Part shown: positions 22,952-37,109 of the stretch, piece by piece
How positions within the stretch are numbered: the stretch's first letter is position 1
How the letters are laid out: the number at the start of each line of letters is the position of its first letter
Assembly: GCF_933775445.1 (NCBI RefSeq)
Contig: NC_065875.1
Coordinates: forward strand, 1,922,001-1,986,000
Origin: Argentina anserina
Taxonomy: Eukaryota; Streptophyta; Magnoliopsida; Rosales; Rosaceae
Reading direction: 5' to 3'
Length of the DNA stretch: 64,000 nucleotides
Translations under genes and position numbers: made by a program
The notes under the pieces: model-generated
Told to the model about the DNA's origin: nothing
What the model saw: only the letters and a program-made list of their open reading frames with translations
The model's database searches: none

Positions 22952-25783
22952 AGTGGTTCAAGTGTAAGACCGGTAATTACATGGTTAATGAACCTAATGC
23001 ATTAGATTATTAATGACGCGCGCGCTTTTCTGTAATACCAACTCGTACGTACTATATATCTCCTACGATATTAATATAGCAATTTTCTAGTTTATTATTG
23101 CTTCAATATGTTAATTGTCACTTGATTCAAGACTTAGTATGTCCATGTTTACCTTCTCTGTTTTTTTTTTTCGGTTTCATAATCTAGGGAAATTATGATG
23201 CCTAGGCACGTCTAATTAAGTTGCATTTGGAATTTAATGAAGTTTGATTGATGCCTTCCCTTCTGAAGGAAAGAGAGCTAGGAAATTAGAGAAGAGAAGA
23301 GAAAGAGAGTCTCATCCATACAGGAATCACATCACTTATTTATCCATGTTATGTTTGCATCGTGGTACTTGTTAGGTTAACTGTAACTTAACAAATGACA
23401 ACACAGACGGTTCAATCAGGCCTTCCTTATCTTAATTGGTTATACTGATACTGTTCTATCAGGCTATAATTAAAATGTACATATCGTCTTAATCGATCAT
23501 ATGTATGACGACCTAGCTAGCTAGCTCAGTTGAAAAACTATCGAACCACTTGTAGCATTCCACACAATTACCACATATTGGACTAATCTCAGGGAAAATT
23601 ATAGTAAGCTTATTTGACTTGGATACGACTTTAAAAGTCGATACCGATTGTATGTATAATATATGTAATTCACAGTATTGAATTTTATATATTGGCTTAA
23701 CATACGTACGTACGTAACATACGTAATTATATTCTTATAATCTAATTTCCAATATACATATATTTCAGATGCAATTCAATATCCTGATGAGGTGAAGATA
23801 CAAAATTACCGATGTTACTTCGTTGTTTGGAAGTGGAATTAGTTTATGATCATGATAAATAACAATTATAATCTGGAATATCTAACTATTAGAAGAAACA
23901 AAACAAAAAACATTAGCTAAAACTCTGTTGAATACTTATAAACAACAGATTCATTTTACTTCAAGATCTCACTAAGCTATCTTCTATATTGTACGGAAAA
24001 GCGTATAGAGAAAACAGTCAAAATAAAGTGTCATCATCGTACGTAGTTATTATGACGATACTTGTCCATATCTTAATTGGTTAGGCAAGTTCTAAACTCA
24101 AAGCTACCTAAACCTTCTCAACTTCTACACCACGTTTCATTACTTAAGCATAGAAATTTACCAGAAAATAGACCAACTCTTCATCATTGTTATAATAATA
24201 ACGAAACCACACATGTATGATAAAAGGCAAACCGTACCAAAAACTTGATCTAAATATCCCACAAGTATTTCCGCAACAAAACAAAAACCAAACTGATCGA
24301 GGAGAAGTGATTTGGGACTTAGTACATATTGTAGCGTATACATGATCTTGGATTGAACACCACAAAGAGTAGGGTTTTCCAGCTATGTCATTGATATGTT
24401 TGTGGGTCATTGGGTTCTTTTCCCTGAACCTGAAGGATTTGCATGTTCCCGACAAAGTCTGGGTAGTGAAATGCTATGATGGCATTTTCCTTGTATGGAA
24501 TGAAAGTTTTAGGTACATTCAAACCTATTGCACAGAAATGATCATACTCCAAACTCTTAGCCAAACTCAGCACTGAGTCAGACGACACCCCGTAGTCACA
24601 AAGATATACACATCCCCCTCACCAAGGGTCCCAAACACTCAACTCAAGAAAAAAGAAAACAACAACCAAATTGGTATTAATATTGGATTATAGACACTAA
24701 CGAAGGAGAGGATCCTAATCTATTAACATTTCTCATGCCCTCACTTGTTCACAAACTATAGAAGCAAACAAGCTTGGACTCAATTCCTGCCTCTATTTTG
24801 TATTTTGATCATTTAATTAGAGTATGTTAATTTAATCTAGAACATTTTGCTTGTAATTTTCTTTTACATTGTCGAGAAAAGAAGGCTAATAATAGGAAGC
24901 ATATTAGCTTCAAAACTAAAGCATTTCAACAATCCTACAGTACTAGAGAGTGCTGATATCTTATTTGGTCTGAAAATTTTTCCGAACAGAAAACAAACGT
25001 CCTCGGCATAAGCAATTTAGTGCCCCCAATCTGAAATGAACTAATGCTGAAGGGAGAATCGACTATGTTGTATATGGACTTTGGAATGACACTCAATCTG
25101 ATTTTTGCGCGTGTTAGAGAACGCATATTGATACTTACCCGGCTTCATCCCCTCGTATTTCAAGTGAGTAAAAGTTGCATGAATATAACCGATCATTCTG
25201 TAATCTTATTAGGTCGATATGAAGTTGCATGTGTGAGAATCCTAAGACGTACGTTCAACTTTCAAATACTATTGTCATTTGCTTGCTCGTGGTGAATTGA
25301 GTAATCGTACGTGTATTACTTTATTAGTGTTTGGTTTGGTTGATGATCATTAACCTCCCTAATCAATATCTCCAAGATTATGCAAAGAGAGCTGTCTACA
25401 CCACGTACGTGCGTATTCTCATCATTCACAATCACGTACCGTTCAGAGATATATAATCTCTAGTGTACTGACTACTGAGTTCAATTATAGTTGAAACTAT
25501 TTTTCTATCTGAATGTTATCGACTTTCTAAGCTTAAGGCACAACGTGCATCATGCTCTTATCACTGCATCAATGCTTTCTTATGAACACAAGGACGTCAA
25601 TAATTAAATTCTGCTAATATTTTCTCATTTTCAAATTGTTTCAACGATCTATTTATCCAGTAATTATTTCAAGCAAAACTTCGATGGTATTTTTTGCACG
25701 CGTTCATGCAAATTATCCTCATGTCGATGAAAAGAAAAAAGCAATCACTTATGTGTTGGAATCCTCTCCCTCGATGTGTGATG
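22952..25783. other. Intergenic, no supported gene
   Basis: AT-rich. Overlapping minus-strand frames at about 24144-24588 have a hydrophobic stretch but do not match a family I recognise and overlap one another in different frames, so I do not call a gene. A TACGTACGTACGTA run lies near 23705. Confidence 0.4.
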
Positions 25784-28700
25784 TGTAATAACCCTAGTTT
25801 TTTTTCAAAACAATATTTGGTTTGATTAAATTCTATAAAGTTGTGAAATTTAATTACAATGAATTGAATTGGTTGCGACTTTACGAAACGAAAACGGAAA
25901 TGTTTTCGGAACGTTTAATTAGAAAAACGTTACGTTCCGAACTAATATATCGACTTATATTCCGTCGCTCGGTTGCGAAAACTTTCTTCACGAAAATTGT
26001 AGAGCTCGTCGATACGGGTTCGTGGATAAGTGACGTGTTCTAATCGGACGTTGTACGTAAAAGTTATTAACGATAGAAGTTGTTTCCGATTTTAGAAACT
26101 AGTATAAAAAGGGAATTTTGTCAACTAGGGTTTCCAAAATTGGAAACTCTCTCTCTTTCCTCACTCTCTCCGCCTCCCTCTGTCTTCTCTCTCCCCGAAC
26201 TCCCTCACCTCACCTCAGAAAATCGCCTCCGGCGATCTACCTCACGGGGTCACCGTGACGTGCACCGCTCGGCCCTACGACATCGCGAGGACCCCTGCAG
26301 CCACCCTTCAGCTCGCCAGCTCGAGCCTTGCCGCCGTGAGGACACCCGACGTCGCCTGTAATAACCCGATTTTTCGGAACTACTTTTGATTCGATTTAAT
26401 TTTTATAAAGTCGTGGAACTCATTTTAAACGAAATTTGGTTGTTTGTGACATTTCGAAACAAGAACGGAAACGTTCTCGAAATGTTTATTAGAAAAACGT
26501 TACGTTTCCGCAACGTATTTATCGACTTTTATTCCGTCGCTCAGTTGCGAAAACTTTCTTCACGAAAGTCGTAGAGCTCGTCGATACGAGTTCGTGAGTA
26601 TGTGACGCGTTCGAATCGGACATCGGACGTGAAAGTTATTAACGTCGGAAGTTCGTTTCCGATTTTAGTAACAGGTATAAATAGATAATTAAAGGAGCTA
26701 GGGTTTCCATTTCAGGAAACCCACCCCGCGCCTCCTTTCTCTCGCTCTCCCCTTCGTGTTTCTCTCCCCGAGTCCCTCCCTCACTCTCGAAAAACCAGGC
26801 CGGCGATCTCAGCCTCTAGGCCGCCGTGCCTCTCACCGCCGACCCCCAGAGCGCCGCAGGGACCTCCGCAGTCGACCCCGAGGTCGACGCATCTTCTCGC
26901 GACCCCATGAGCCTCTGCACTTCAACCCGAGACCGCGAGCTTCGTCGCCACCATCAGCATCACCTCCGGCGACGCACGAGCAAGGAGGAGGGCATCTTGA
27001 CGCCGATCCTCGCCTTGGTGCCCTCTGCCTTCAACTTGGAGACCAAACCCCATCAATTCGATTTCTTCCCGATGAGTCTAAGCATCACCGACGATCCGAG
27101 CTCTTCCTGCGCCAATCGGAGTTCTTAGCTTCGATTAAGGTATGAATCGATGTAATTGATGGTTTGGTTGTGGATTTGTGATTTTTGTTGGTTGATTTGG
27201 TGGAGATCGGGAGAGAGGAGGAAGGAGAGGGTACCGCCGCCTTAGGCGGCGCGTGTGGGTACGTGGAGTGACCTAGGGGCGGCGTGAGGCCGTGGAGGAG
27301 AAGAGGGAAGAGAAAGGAAGAGAAATGGGCGGCGGTGGCGTGACACGCGCCGTTGGTGGCGTCGGCGAGTGAGCCTAACGCGCAGCCTGCCGGCGGGTGG
27401 CGCGTGTGCCCCACGCGCCGCCACGTGCGGCGGTGTGAACAGTAATGTCGGAAGGGTATTTTTGTAATTTACTGATATACGGTAAATGTAAATTAAATTT
27501 TACGTACGGTAAATGTAAATATAAATTACTTTCAGTAATTGTAAAAAGGTAATTAGTAAATTTTATTTACTGAGAATGTATTTACATTTAAACAGTATGT
27601 ATATGTACAGAAATACGTATTATTTTGTGTATTTGTATAGTAATACATGAACAGTACAGTGAATAGTAACAGTGAACAGTAAATTCGTAAAACCGAAAAT
27701 TGCTGAACAGTAACCGATTATTACTGTTTCGGCATTTAAAGGTTTACGAAACATTTCTAAATTCTTTTCTTATCTTTTCAAAGTGATCTATAAAGCGAGG
27801 AAAGGAATTATCTTCGGAAATTGTGGGTTTACGCTCGACTCGATAAGGTGAGTAAAATCTCACTTATTTACGAATCTACCCTTCCGGTGATTCCAAGATT
27901 TTTGGCAAGAGTTTTTAATATTGAATTACGACACGTATACAATATAGTGGATTACGTATATATGGTATAAATGGTAATAAGTACATATATATATAGTTTG
28001 CTATATTATATACTGTTATGAATTCATTGGAATTGGTCATTTCAAATGACGAGAATTAAATGTTGAGCATGTGATTTGATTTTTGTACAATATGAGGTGT
28101 GATTATTGTACGTGGTTTTAACATGAGTTTGTTAAAATGTTTTGTCTTCGGGCGAGTTTTTGTCTTCGGACGTGTTTATGAAATATGACATGTATACGAT
28201 ATAATGGATTATATATATATTGTATAAATGGTAAATATGTACATATATATATATATATATAGTTTGCTATATAATATACTGTTATGATTTTATCGTGATT
28301 TATGTCATTTCGATGACGAGATTTAAATATCGAGCATGTGATTTTGATTTGTACAATATGATGTGAGAATTATTGTACGTGATTTTAACATTGAGATTGT
28401 TAAAATGTTGATTTGTCTTCGGACATGATTTCTGGTACAATATGATGTGAGATTATTGTACGTGATTTTTAACATTGAGATTGTTAAAATGCTGATTTGT
28501 CTTCGGACGTGATTGGTACAATATGATGTGAGATTACTGTACGTGTTTGGCAAGTCGGAACCTAGCCTTTGGCCGGGCGAAAGTTACGATACAGTTAGAC
28601 CTCTAGTCTGTCTGCCTTAGTACTGCATGTGAGGTAACGGGTGGTTATCTGCTCATGGGTACTCAGATTGTTTTGGATGTTAGGTAGCGGGTGGCTATCC

Positions 28701-31557
28701 AATATCGGCGGTGTATTACGAGAGGGGTAACAGATGTGTACCAGCGTTCTTGGTACCCGTATTATAAATGCATTTGGGTAACCAGAAGGGTTACTTAATT
28801 TCTCATGAGCGCTTCTTTTCATATTTCTTTGGGACAACCAGATGGGCCGTCCATTGACTCATGAGTGCATTTATATTTGTTTGATTTCTGGATTTTCGTA
28901 TATATTGATATGCGAGTTATATATTTTCATTTTACTCATACGAGCTATAAAGCTTACCGGGTTTGTGTTTACAATCCCGGTGCACCAGTTCGATGGTGTA
29001 GTGGATAACTCTGCAGGTGTGGATTAGTGGGAATTGACATACCGCTCAGTGGACTTGAAGTTATTTATCTCCAGCTGGTGTGAGGATTTTGTGTGACTAT
29101 CTTGTGAGTTTGTTGTGAGGATTACGCAATTCCATTGTTATAACATTGAATTATAATTTGGGTTGTAATAATCGGTTTGACTGAATTGTATTTTGAACTC
29201 AGAGATGATCCGCTGTGGCATTTTAAATGATTTCGATTCGTTGAGATTGTTTGTTGTTTAACGATTTCGAAATTTTGAGTTTTTAAGCTCGAAATTTTTG
29301 GGTTGTTACATCGCCAAAGTTTCTGCAAATCACCGCGCCGAGCTTCTCCCCCACCACCGTGCTCGAGGCGAACCCGCCACCATCGAATCAAGGTGAGATT
29401 CATGCTAGTGATGTATTGTGTGATCGTTGTGATGATTTTTGGTATATTCGGAGTGAGATCGAAGGGAGGATGGAGGAGGGGGTTACCGCCGCCTAGAGGC
29501 GGCGCGTGGGGGTGCGTGGTTTAGCCTAGGAGGGTCTGAGACCGTGGTAAGGAAGAGGAGGAGGAGAGGGAGAGATTGGGCCCGGCGGTGGCGTGATACG
29601 CCCGGTGTCGGAGTAGGCGCGTGGGCCCCACGCGCGGCCGCCGCCGAGTGGCGCGTGTACCTCACGCGCCGCCACGTGCGGCGTCGCGTGAACAGTGTTT
29701 CCGAATTGTAATTTTTTAATTTATTTTTACGTACGGTAAATGTAAAAATATGATTTACGTACGGTAAATATAAATTTTATTTACGTACGGTAAATGTAAA
29801 TGTAAAAAGTAATTTTGGAAGGGTAATTCAGTAATTATTATTTACTGAGACAGTACGTACATTTGAATAGTATTTTTATACGTACAGAAATACGTAAACA
29901 GTATGTACTCGTACAGAAAATACATATTGGATGTGTATTTGTACATTAATACATGAATAGTAAATACGTGAATAGTAAACAGTGAATAGTACTCGGTGAA
30001 CAGTAAATTCGTAAAACCAAAAATTGCTGAACAGTAACCGATTATTACTGTTTCGGCATTTAAACGTTTCTAAATTCTTTTCTTATCTTTTCAAGGTGAT
30101 CGATATAAATCAAGGGAAAGGAATTATCTTCGGAAATTGTGGAATTACGCTCGAGTCGATAAGTTGAGTAAAATCTCACATAATTACAAATCTACCCTTG
30201 CGGTGATTTCAAGATTTTTGCAAGAGTTTTAAATATTGAAAAACGACATGTATATGATATAGTAGAATATATATATATTTGTATAAATGGTAAATAAGTA
30301 CATATATATATAGTTTGCTATATTATATACTGTTATGAATCGTTTATGAATATGTCATGTCGATGACGTGAATTAAGTATTGAGAATGTGATTTAATTTG
30401 TAAAATATGAGGAAATATTTTTGTACGTGGTTTATTCATGGTGTTTGTTAAACGTTTTGTCTTCGGACGTAATTATGAAATATGACATGTATATGATATA
30501 GCGGATTAGATATATATTGTATAAATGGTAAATATGTACATATATATATATATAGTTTGCTATATGATATACTGTTAAGATTTTATTGTGACGATGTCAT
30601 TTTGATGACGAAATTTATATATAGAACCTGTGATTTTGATTGTACAATATGAGGTGTGATTATCGTACGTGATTTTAACATGGAGATTGTTAAAATGTTG
30701 ATTGTCTTCGGACTTGATTTTTGGTACAATATGATGTGAGATTATTGTACGTGTTTGGCAAGTCGGAACCTAGCCTTTGGCCGGGCGAAAGTTACAATAC
30801 AGTTAGAGCTCTAGTCTGTCTGCCGGAGTGCTGCATATGAGGTAACGGGTGGTTATCGGCTCATGAGTACTCATATTGTTTTGGATGTTGGGTAGCGGGT
30901 GGTTGCCCAATATCGGCGGTGTACTACGTGAGGGGTAACAGATGTGTACAGTGTACCAGCGTTCATTAGTACCCGTATTATAAATGTATTTGGGTAACCA
31001 GAAGGGTTCCCGATTTCTCATGAGCGCTTTCTTTTCATGTGTTTGGGACAACCAGATGGGCCGTCCATTAACTCATGAGTGCATTTATATTTGTTGATTT
31101 TGGAATTTCGTATATTTTGATATGCGAGTTATATTTTCATTTTTACTCATACGAGCTATAAGCTTACCGGGTTTGTGTTTACAATCCCGGTGCACCAATT
31201 CGATGGTGTAGGAGATAATTCCGCATGTGTCGATTAGTGGAGATTGAGAGACGACTCCGGAGACTCGAAGATGTTCATTATCCTGCTTGTGGTGAGGTTT
31301 CTAGTGCGGATTTGTATGTGAGAACTTGTGAGGATTCATTTGTGAGTTTTGTGAGAAATTGTGAGGATTATTACATTTTCATTTTATGTAATGTTGAATT
31401 ATAATTTGGTTTGTAATAATTGGTTGTCTGAGTTGTATTGTGAACTCAGTAATGATCCGATGTGCATTTAAAACGATTTCGATTCATTGAGATTGTTTTG
31501 GTGATTTTTCGACTTTAAAATTTTGAGTTTTTGGCTCGAAATTTTAGGGTCGTTACA
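25784..31557 (+). mobile_element. Solo LTR with target duplication TGATG, split by a nested copy
   Basis: The ends are TGTAATAACCCT (25784) and AGGGTCGTTACA (to 31557), flanked by TGATG at 25779-25783 and 31558-31562. It is interrupted at 26356/29311 by the nested element 26357-29310; without that, it is about 2.8 kb. It shows TATA (26103-26110), a hairpin (26128-26149), and a donor-like AAG|GTGAG at about 29391, then the GC-rich block, the TACGGTAAATG array (29730-29805) and GAATAGTA words. Two units of the internal repeat of about 82 bp begin at 30642 and 30724. No gag or pol. Confidence 0.9.
26357..29310 (+). mobile_element. Nested solo LTR with target duplication TCGCC
   Basis: A 2954-bp copy with ends TGTAATAACCCG and GGGTTGTTACA, flanked by TCGCC at 26352-26356 and 29311-29315. 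It inserted in the leader of the older LTR 25784-31557. TATA box 26676-26683 (TATAAATA), perfect hairpin GGGTTTCC-N6-GGAAACCC at 26701-26722, leader rich in CT then GC, donor-like AAG|GTATG near 27138. Three units of the internal repeat begin at 28351, 28435 and 28516. Being the insert, it is younger than its host copy. Confidence 0.92.
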
Positions 31558-31723
31558 TGATGTGGTTGGTAAATGAAAATGGTTACTCCCATCCTTTAAG
31601 TCGCTGATGGTTTAAAAATGAAAATGATTAGAAGAGAGTGTTTTCATATACAAGTCATACGAGTTAGAATCCATGCATACGTAAGAAATGTCGTATAAAC
31701 ACTTGCTAGGTTGCAAGGGTTGG

Positions 31724-34609
31724 TGTAATAACCCGAATTTTTAGAAATTAAATGTCGAGTATTTTTAAAGTGTTAAACTTGTGAAATTAATTCAAGACGA
31801 CAATTGGAGGTTTGCGACATTTCGAAACGAAAACGGAAACGTTCTCGGATCGTTTAATTAGAAAACGTAACGTTACCGCAACGTATAGATCGACTTTTAT
31901 TCCGTCGCTCGGTGGCGAAAACTTCCTTCACAAAGGTCGTAGAGCTCATCGATACGAATTCGTGGACACGTCATGCGTTCGAATCAGACGTCGGAAGTTC
32001 GTTTCCGATTTTGGAAATAGTATAAAAGGAAGGAGAGGAGATTAAAAATCGGAAAATTAGATTTTTTCCAAAAATCAGCTCGGGTACTGTTCACACGAGC
32101 TCGGGTACTGTTCACCCGAACCAAAAACCTTCTCCGGCCGATTTCTCCACCATCCGACGTCGCCTCGTGTCGTGCCACCTATCAAACTGACGGGCTCGAC
32201 GAGCTCCATCTTTTGGGCTACGCCTTGCACTCCGGCGACAACCAAACACGGTGTAGCAACCGCCGGAAGTTACTGCTGTGGCGGCGCCGCCTCCTCCGGC
32301 CACCATGGCTCGAGATTCTTGGGGGGTTTTGCTTGTCTCAGTTCCAGCAACATTCCCACAAAAGGAATCGACCCAAATCGAAGTGTAAGTACCCGAATCA
32401 AAATTTCAATTTTCTAGGGTTTGTAAATAGTGCAGATTTTATGTTCTTCGTTGTTTGGACTGTTTAGACTCGGATTTAGACCTTGGTGTCAACTAGGAAG
32501 TTGTTTAAATTGTGGTGGTGAAATTTGGTGACGATTGGTGGCGGTCGGTGAACAGTAACACCGAATGAATAGTAACTATGAATAGTAACTCCACATGAAT
32601 AGTGATCTGTAACAGTAACTGTGAATAGTGATCTGCAACAGTAACTGTAAATAGTGATCTGTAACAGTAACTGTGAATAGTGATCTGTAACAGTAAATGT
32701 GAACAGTACGCGGTGAAACAGTACTGTGAACAGTGTTTTGGCAAAACAGTAACTGTAAACAGTGGTTTATTAAAAACAGTGATTAGTAAACATGAACAGT
32801 GTTCCGTGAACAATGTTTTATGAACAACATTTAGCTGTGCTGAACTCGTCACCTGATATTTTAAGTATCATTTTCTAAGCATTTATCGTGTTATTAGGTG
32901 GCTGACGAAACGAGTGAGGAAATTACTTTCAGGATCGTGGAAGTTGCACGCAGGAAAGAAAGTGAGTAAAATCTCACATATTTACGAATCTACCCTTGCG
33001 GAGATTCAAGATTTTACAAGAGTTTTTAATATTGAATTACGACATGTATACGATATAGTGGATTATATATATATATATATTGTATAAATGGTAATAAGTA
33101 CATATATATATATAGTTTGCTATATTATATACTGTTATAAATTCATTGGGATTTGTCATTTCGATGACGAGAATTAAATATTGAGCATGTGATTTGATTT
33201 TTGTACAATAAGATGTGTGATTATCGTACGTGGTTTTAACATGAGTTTGTTAAAATGTTTTGTCTTCGGACGAGTTTTGTCTTCGAATGAGTTTTTGTCT
33301 TCGGACGTGTTTATGAAATATGACATGTATATGATATAATGGATTATATATATATTGTATAAATGGTAAATATGTACATATATATATATATAGTTTGCTA
33401 TATAATATACTGTTATGATTTTATCGTGTTTTATGTCATTTTGATGACGAGATTTATATATCGAGCATGTGATTTTGATTTGTACAATATGATGTGAGAT
33501 TATTGTACGTGATTTTAACATGGAGATTGTTAAAATGTTGATTTGTTTTCGGACTTGATTTTTGGTACAATATGATGTGAGATTATTGTACGTGATTTTA
33601 ACATGGAGATTGTTAAAATGTTGATTTGTCTTCGGACTTGATTTTTGGTACAATATGATGTGAGATTATTGTACGTGATTTTAACATGGAGATTGTTAAA
33701 ATGTTGATTTGTCTTCGGACATGATTTTTGGTACAATATGATGTGAGATTATTGTACGTGATTTTAACATTGAGATTGTTAAAATGTTGATTTGTCTTCG
33801 GACGTGATTTGGTACAATATGATGTGAGATTATTGTACGTGTTTGGCAAGTCGGAACCTAGCCTTTGGCCGGGTGAAAGTTACGATACAGTTAGAGCTTT
33901 AGTCTGTCTGCCAGAGTCCTGCATGTGAGGTAACGGGTGGTTATCTGCTCATGAGTACTCATATTTTTGGATATTGGGTAGCGGGTGGTTGCCCAATATC
34001 GGCGGTGTATTACGAGAGGGGTAACAGATGTGTACCAGCATTCTTGGTACCCGTATTATAAATGCATTTGGGTAACCAGAATGGTTACTTAATTTCTCAT
34101 GAGCGCTTCTTTTCATATTTCTTTGGGACAACCAGATGGGCCGTCCATTGACTCATGAGTGCATTTATATTTGTTTGATTTGCGAATTTTCGTATATATA
34201 TATATTAATATGCGAGTTATATTTTCATTTTACTCATACGAGCTGTAAAGCTTACCGGGTTTGTGTTTACAATCCCGGTGCACCAATTCGATGGTGTAAT
34301 GGATAACTCCGCAGGTGTGGATTAGCGGAAATTGACGGACCGCTCAGAGGACTTGAAGTTATTTATCTCCAGCTTGTGTGAGGATTTTGTGTGACTATCT
34401 TGTGAGGTTGTTGTGAGGATTATACATTTCCATTTTTTATAATGTTGAATTATAATTTGGTTTGTAATAATATGTTTGACAGAGTTGTATTTTGAACTCA
34501 GAATGATCCGCTGTGGCATTTTAAATGATTTCGATTTCATCGAGATTGTTTGGTGTTTAACGACTTTGAAATTTTGAGTTTTTAAGTTTGAAATTTTGGG
34601 GTCGTTACA
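31724..34609 (+). mobile_element. Solo LTR with target duplication GTTGG, variant leader
   Basis: 2886 bp with ends TGTAATAACCCG and GGGTCGTTACA, flanked by GTTGG at 31719-31723 and 34610-34614. The first 300 bp and everything after about 32960 match the family, but the middle differs. The hairpin and the GC-rich/TACGGTAAATG blocks are absent. Instead there is a doubled AGCTCGGGTACTGTTCAC (32084-32118), a different leader with a donor-like GTAAGTACC near 32384, and a long array of GAATAGT/AACAGTA words (32550-32830). The 83-bp internal repeat has five units here. It is a recombinant or divergent subfamily. Confidence 0.88.
33482..33850 (+). repeat. 83-bp tandem repeat inside the solo LTR
   Basis: The word GTACAATATGATGTGAGATT starts at 33482, 33565, 33648, 33731 and 33812, spacings 83, 83, 83 and 81. 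Each unit ends with GTCTTCGGAC-type sequence. Other copies of the LTR have one, two or three units, so the array expands and contracts. There is no spacer variability as in CRISPR arrays. Confidence 0.9.
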
Positions 34610-34614
34610 GTTGG

Positions 34615-37109
34615 TATGGTGATTACATCTATGATATATGCAAAGATACAAACAATATAAGGTGGCTTTATAACCCTATAAAATTAGCTAATTATATATT
34701 GCATATGTTTATATCAAATCATTCACAGGAAGGAGAATATATAGGAGTAAATTACATGGGTCCCGACACGTGAAGTTCTAATAATACTGTGAAGGAACAT
34801 AGATTTTTCTGAGGGAGGCAAATAAGAGTATGAAGATGGATGCAGAGGTGAATGTTTTAGTGAAAGTTTTAGAACTCCATAAGAAATTGCATGGTCCAAA
34901 AGGATGTCCTCAGTCGGCGCAAATCAACATCTTCAATTTCTTCTTCACTGTGATCACCTACCTAAGATCCCCTCAATTCCATGTACCTATCTTACTTCAA
35001 TTTGGTTGTGCATTCAACAATAAGCTAGACTAAGGTAATATTTCACATGACCATACGCATTTGTGGGAGTAATAGTAGTAATAATATTTGTGAAATTGCT
35101 GTAAACACAAGACTATTCAGGGTATTGGACGTAGTATGGTACCCTAGCCTATCTAGGTAGCTCGGTTCAATTGTGATGTAAAGTTGTTAAGCGTCAGTGT
35201 TAGAGTAGGTCATGTCATTGGTGACTCGACTAATAATAGTTTATGGTGTACGTACGTAGTGTATTATTCATTATTGTTCACCCACCTAATTAAGACTGAG
35301 GTGGCAATTGAAATGATGATGATGATCATTTAGTGTTTTCTATCGGCCTCTCACACACACATATATGCATTAATAGTGAGTATTAATCGGCGATGGATCG
35401 AGCTAGATTGCTCAAGCCTTTAAACTTACATAGAGTCAAATCATTCAACTTATCTTTCGGAGTCTGGGTTTACCATATAATAATAAGGTGGTCTATAATT
35501 ACATCTAGCGCGCTTAGACCATATTCGATCAAGCCAACTCCGAACTCACTGTACATTAATTGATATATGAATTCGATTTCCAGGAGGATAAGGACATAAC
35601 CTGGATTATATAGTATCTGAACCAATTCCTCGATCTCGAATTATTTAAGCTATAGTCACTAATCAATTTTGAACTGGCAGTGTTAAGTATGCACTACAGC
35701 ACTAGTACTACAGCACTTACGTTGCTGTCAGTTGACGCCTTCTATCTTTCCATTTGTCACTGACTTTTTCACTGATGTTCATTATTTTAATCCCAGATTT
35801 TTGATGAATAGTTCTTGGTGTCTTATAAGAACAAGAAGAAAATAGCCGTCTCCTCCGAGTAAGCACTGATCTCATTTTTTTTGAAGAACAGCTTAGAGGG
35901 AGAGAGATGGTCAAGGCCACTCTACATGAACGCGTTTTATCGGTGGCCGTCTCAGACCAAAGAGAAGGAGCTAAAACAACTGCTACGTAGTTATACAAGG
36001 GGACAAATGGTGTGGTAGAGATTTTCCAATTTTTAAAGTAATGGGTTACTATCTATTTATTCCTTTTGAACTGCTCCCCCCAATGCCATCTTAATTGATC
36101 TCATAATTATCTAGTTAACAATAGTAGAGACTAGAGCTAGTTGTTTAGGTTGAGCTTAAACAGTTAAGTTCAATTCTTTTTTGCTTACCAAGGCAAAATA
36201 AGGTCAGGTTCAACTTTGGATGATTGGATTATTGAAAAAAGAACAATACTTAAGATCTAAATATAATCACGAATTGTCACTAGTACTAATTAGGCCGTCT
36301 CTCTTATTAGTTTGTAGTTTCTACGCATGATTTTTCGGGGTGGTTGGTAATTAAATTAGCAAATGAGATTGTAATTTTGTCCATTCAAGCTAATCAATAA
36401 ATCTATGGCTTTAAGTGTAGATTGATTCTGTACTCCATGAAACATATCAAAATGGCCAAAGGGACTTGAATTGTAGTTGCGTTCATCGAGACCTTTATGT
36501 TATCCAAACATATGATTCATAATACACGATCGTTTCGTGCGATGAAAGAATTCGATTCGATCGCTACCAAGTAACAAAAATGATCTAATCTCATGGCTTG
36601 TACTGAAGTACATGGTCGAGTTCAAATCTTTCTACCTATAACAAGAGTTCGGCCTTTGTCTCATTATCTAGCCGTAGGTTGTCTTGGAGAGGAAGTAATC
36701 TGCCAAAGTGTATCACAGTATCTCAACTCTCTTTCCATTCAACAAGCTATCAAATTAGTAGATGAGAAAGTAAACAACTTGTCATGTATTTGCATATGGA
36801 CACCAGTAATTAATTAAGAGAGCATATTTTTGTATAAAATTGCATTGCAGAAAGTCTCCAATTACTAATGCGAGTGTTAAACAGAAATTTTATTACAGAA
36901 TTGGAATACCTAGTCATATATTGAAGTATGCCGCATACATCATTTAACAGTCACATACAGATGATGACAATTAAACCCATGCCACATACTTTAATAAACC
37001 CAAAAAATTAATTAATTAGTTGCAGATAAAGAAATCAAATCGATGAATGACATGCATGACCATTAGTTTCATAGCGGCCGGCTACATTATGAAACAGTCT
37101 TCCCCTCTT
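34615..37109. other. Intergenic, no supported gene
   Basis: AT-rich sequence upstream of the second C2H2 gene. Short frames (34830-35033 plus; 35717-35998 minus) have no recognisable domains. Confidence 0.4.

Noticed and set aside
24144..24588. Overlapping minus-strand frames with hydrophobic stretches
   Set aside because: Frames disagree with each other, no recognisable family, no convincing splice sites.
33482..33850. Regular 83-bp repeats as a CRISPR or satellite array
   Set aside because: Whole units are repeated with no variable spacers, and the unit occurs inside every related LTR.
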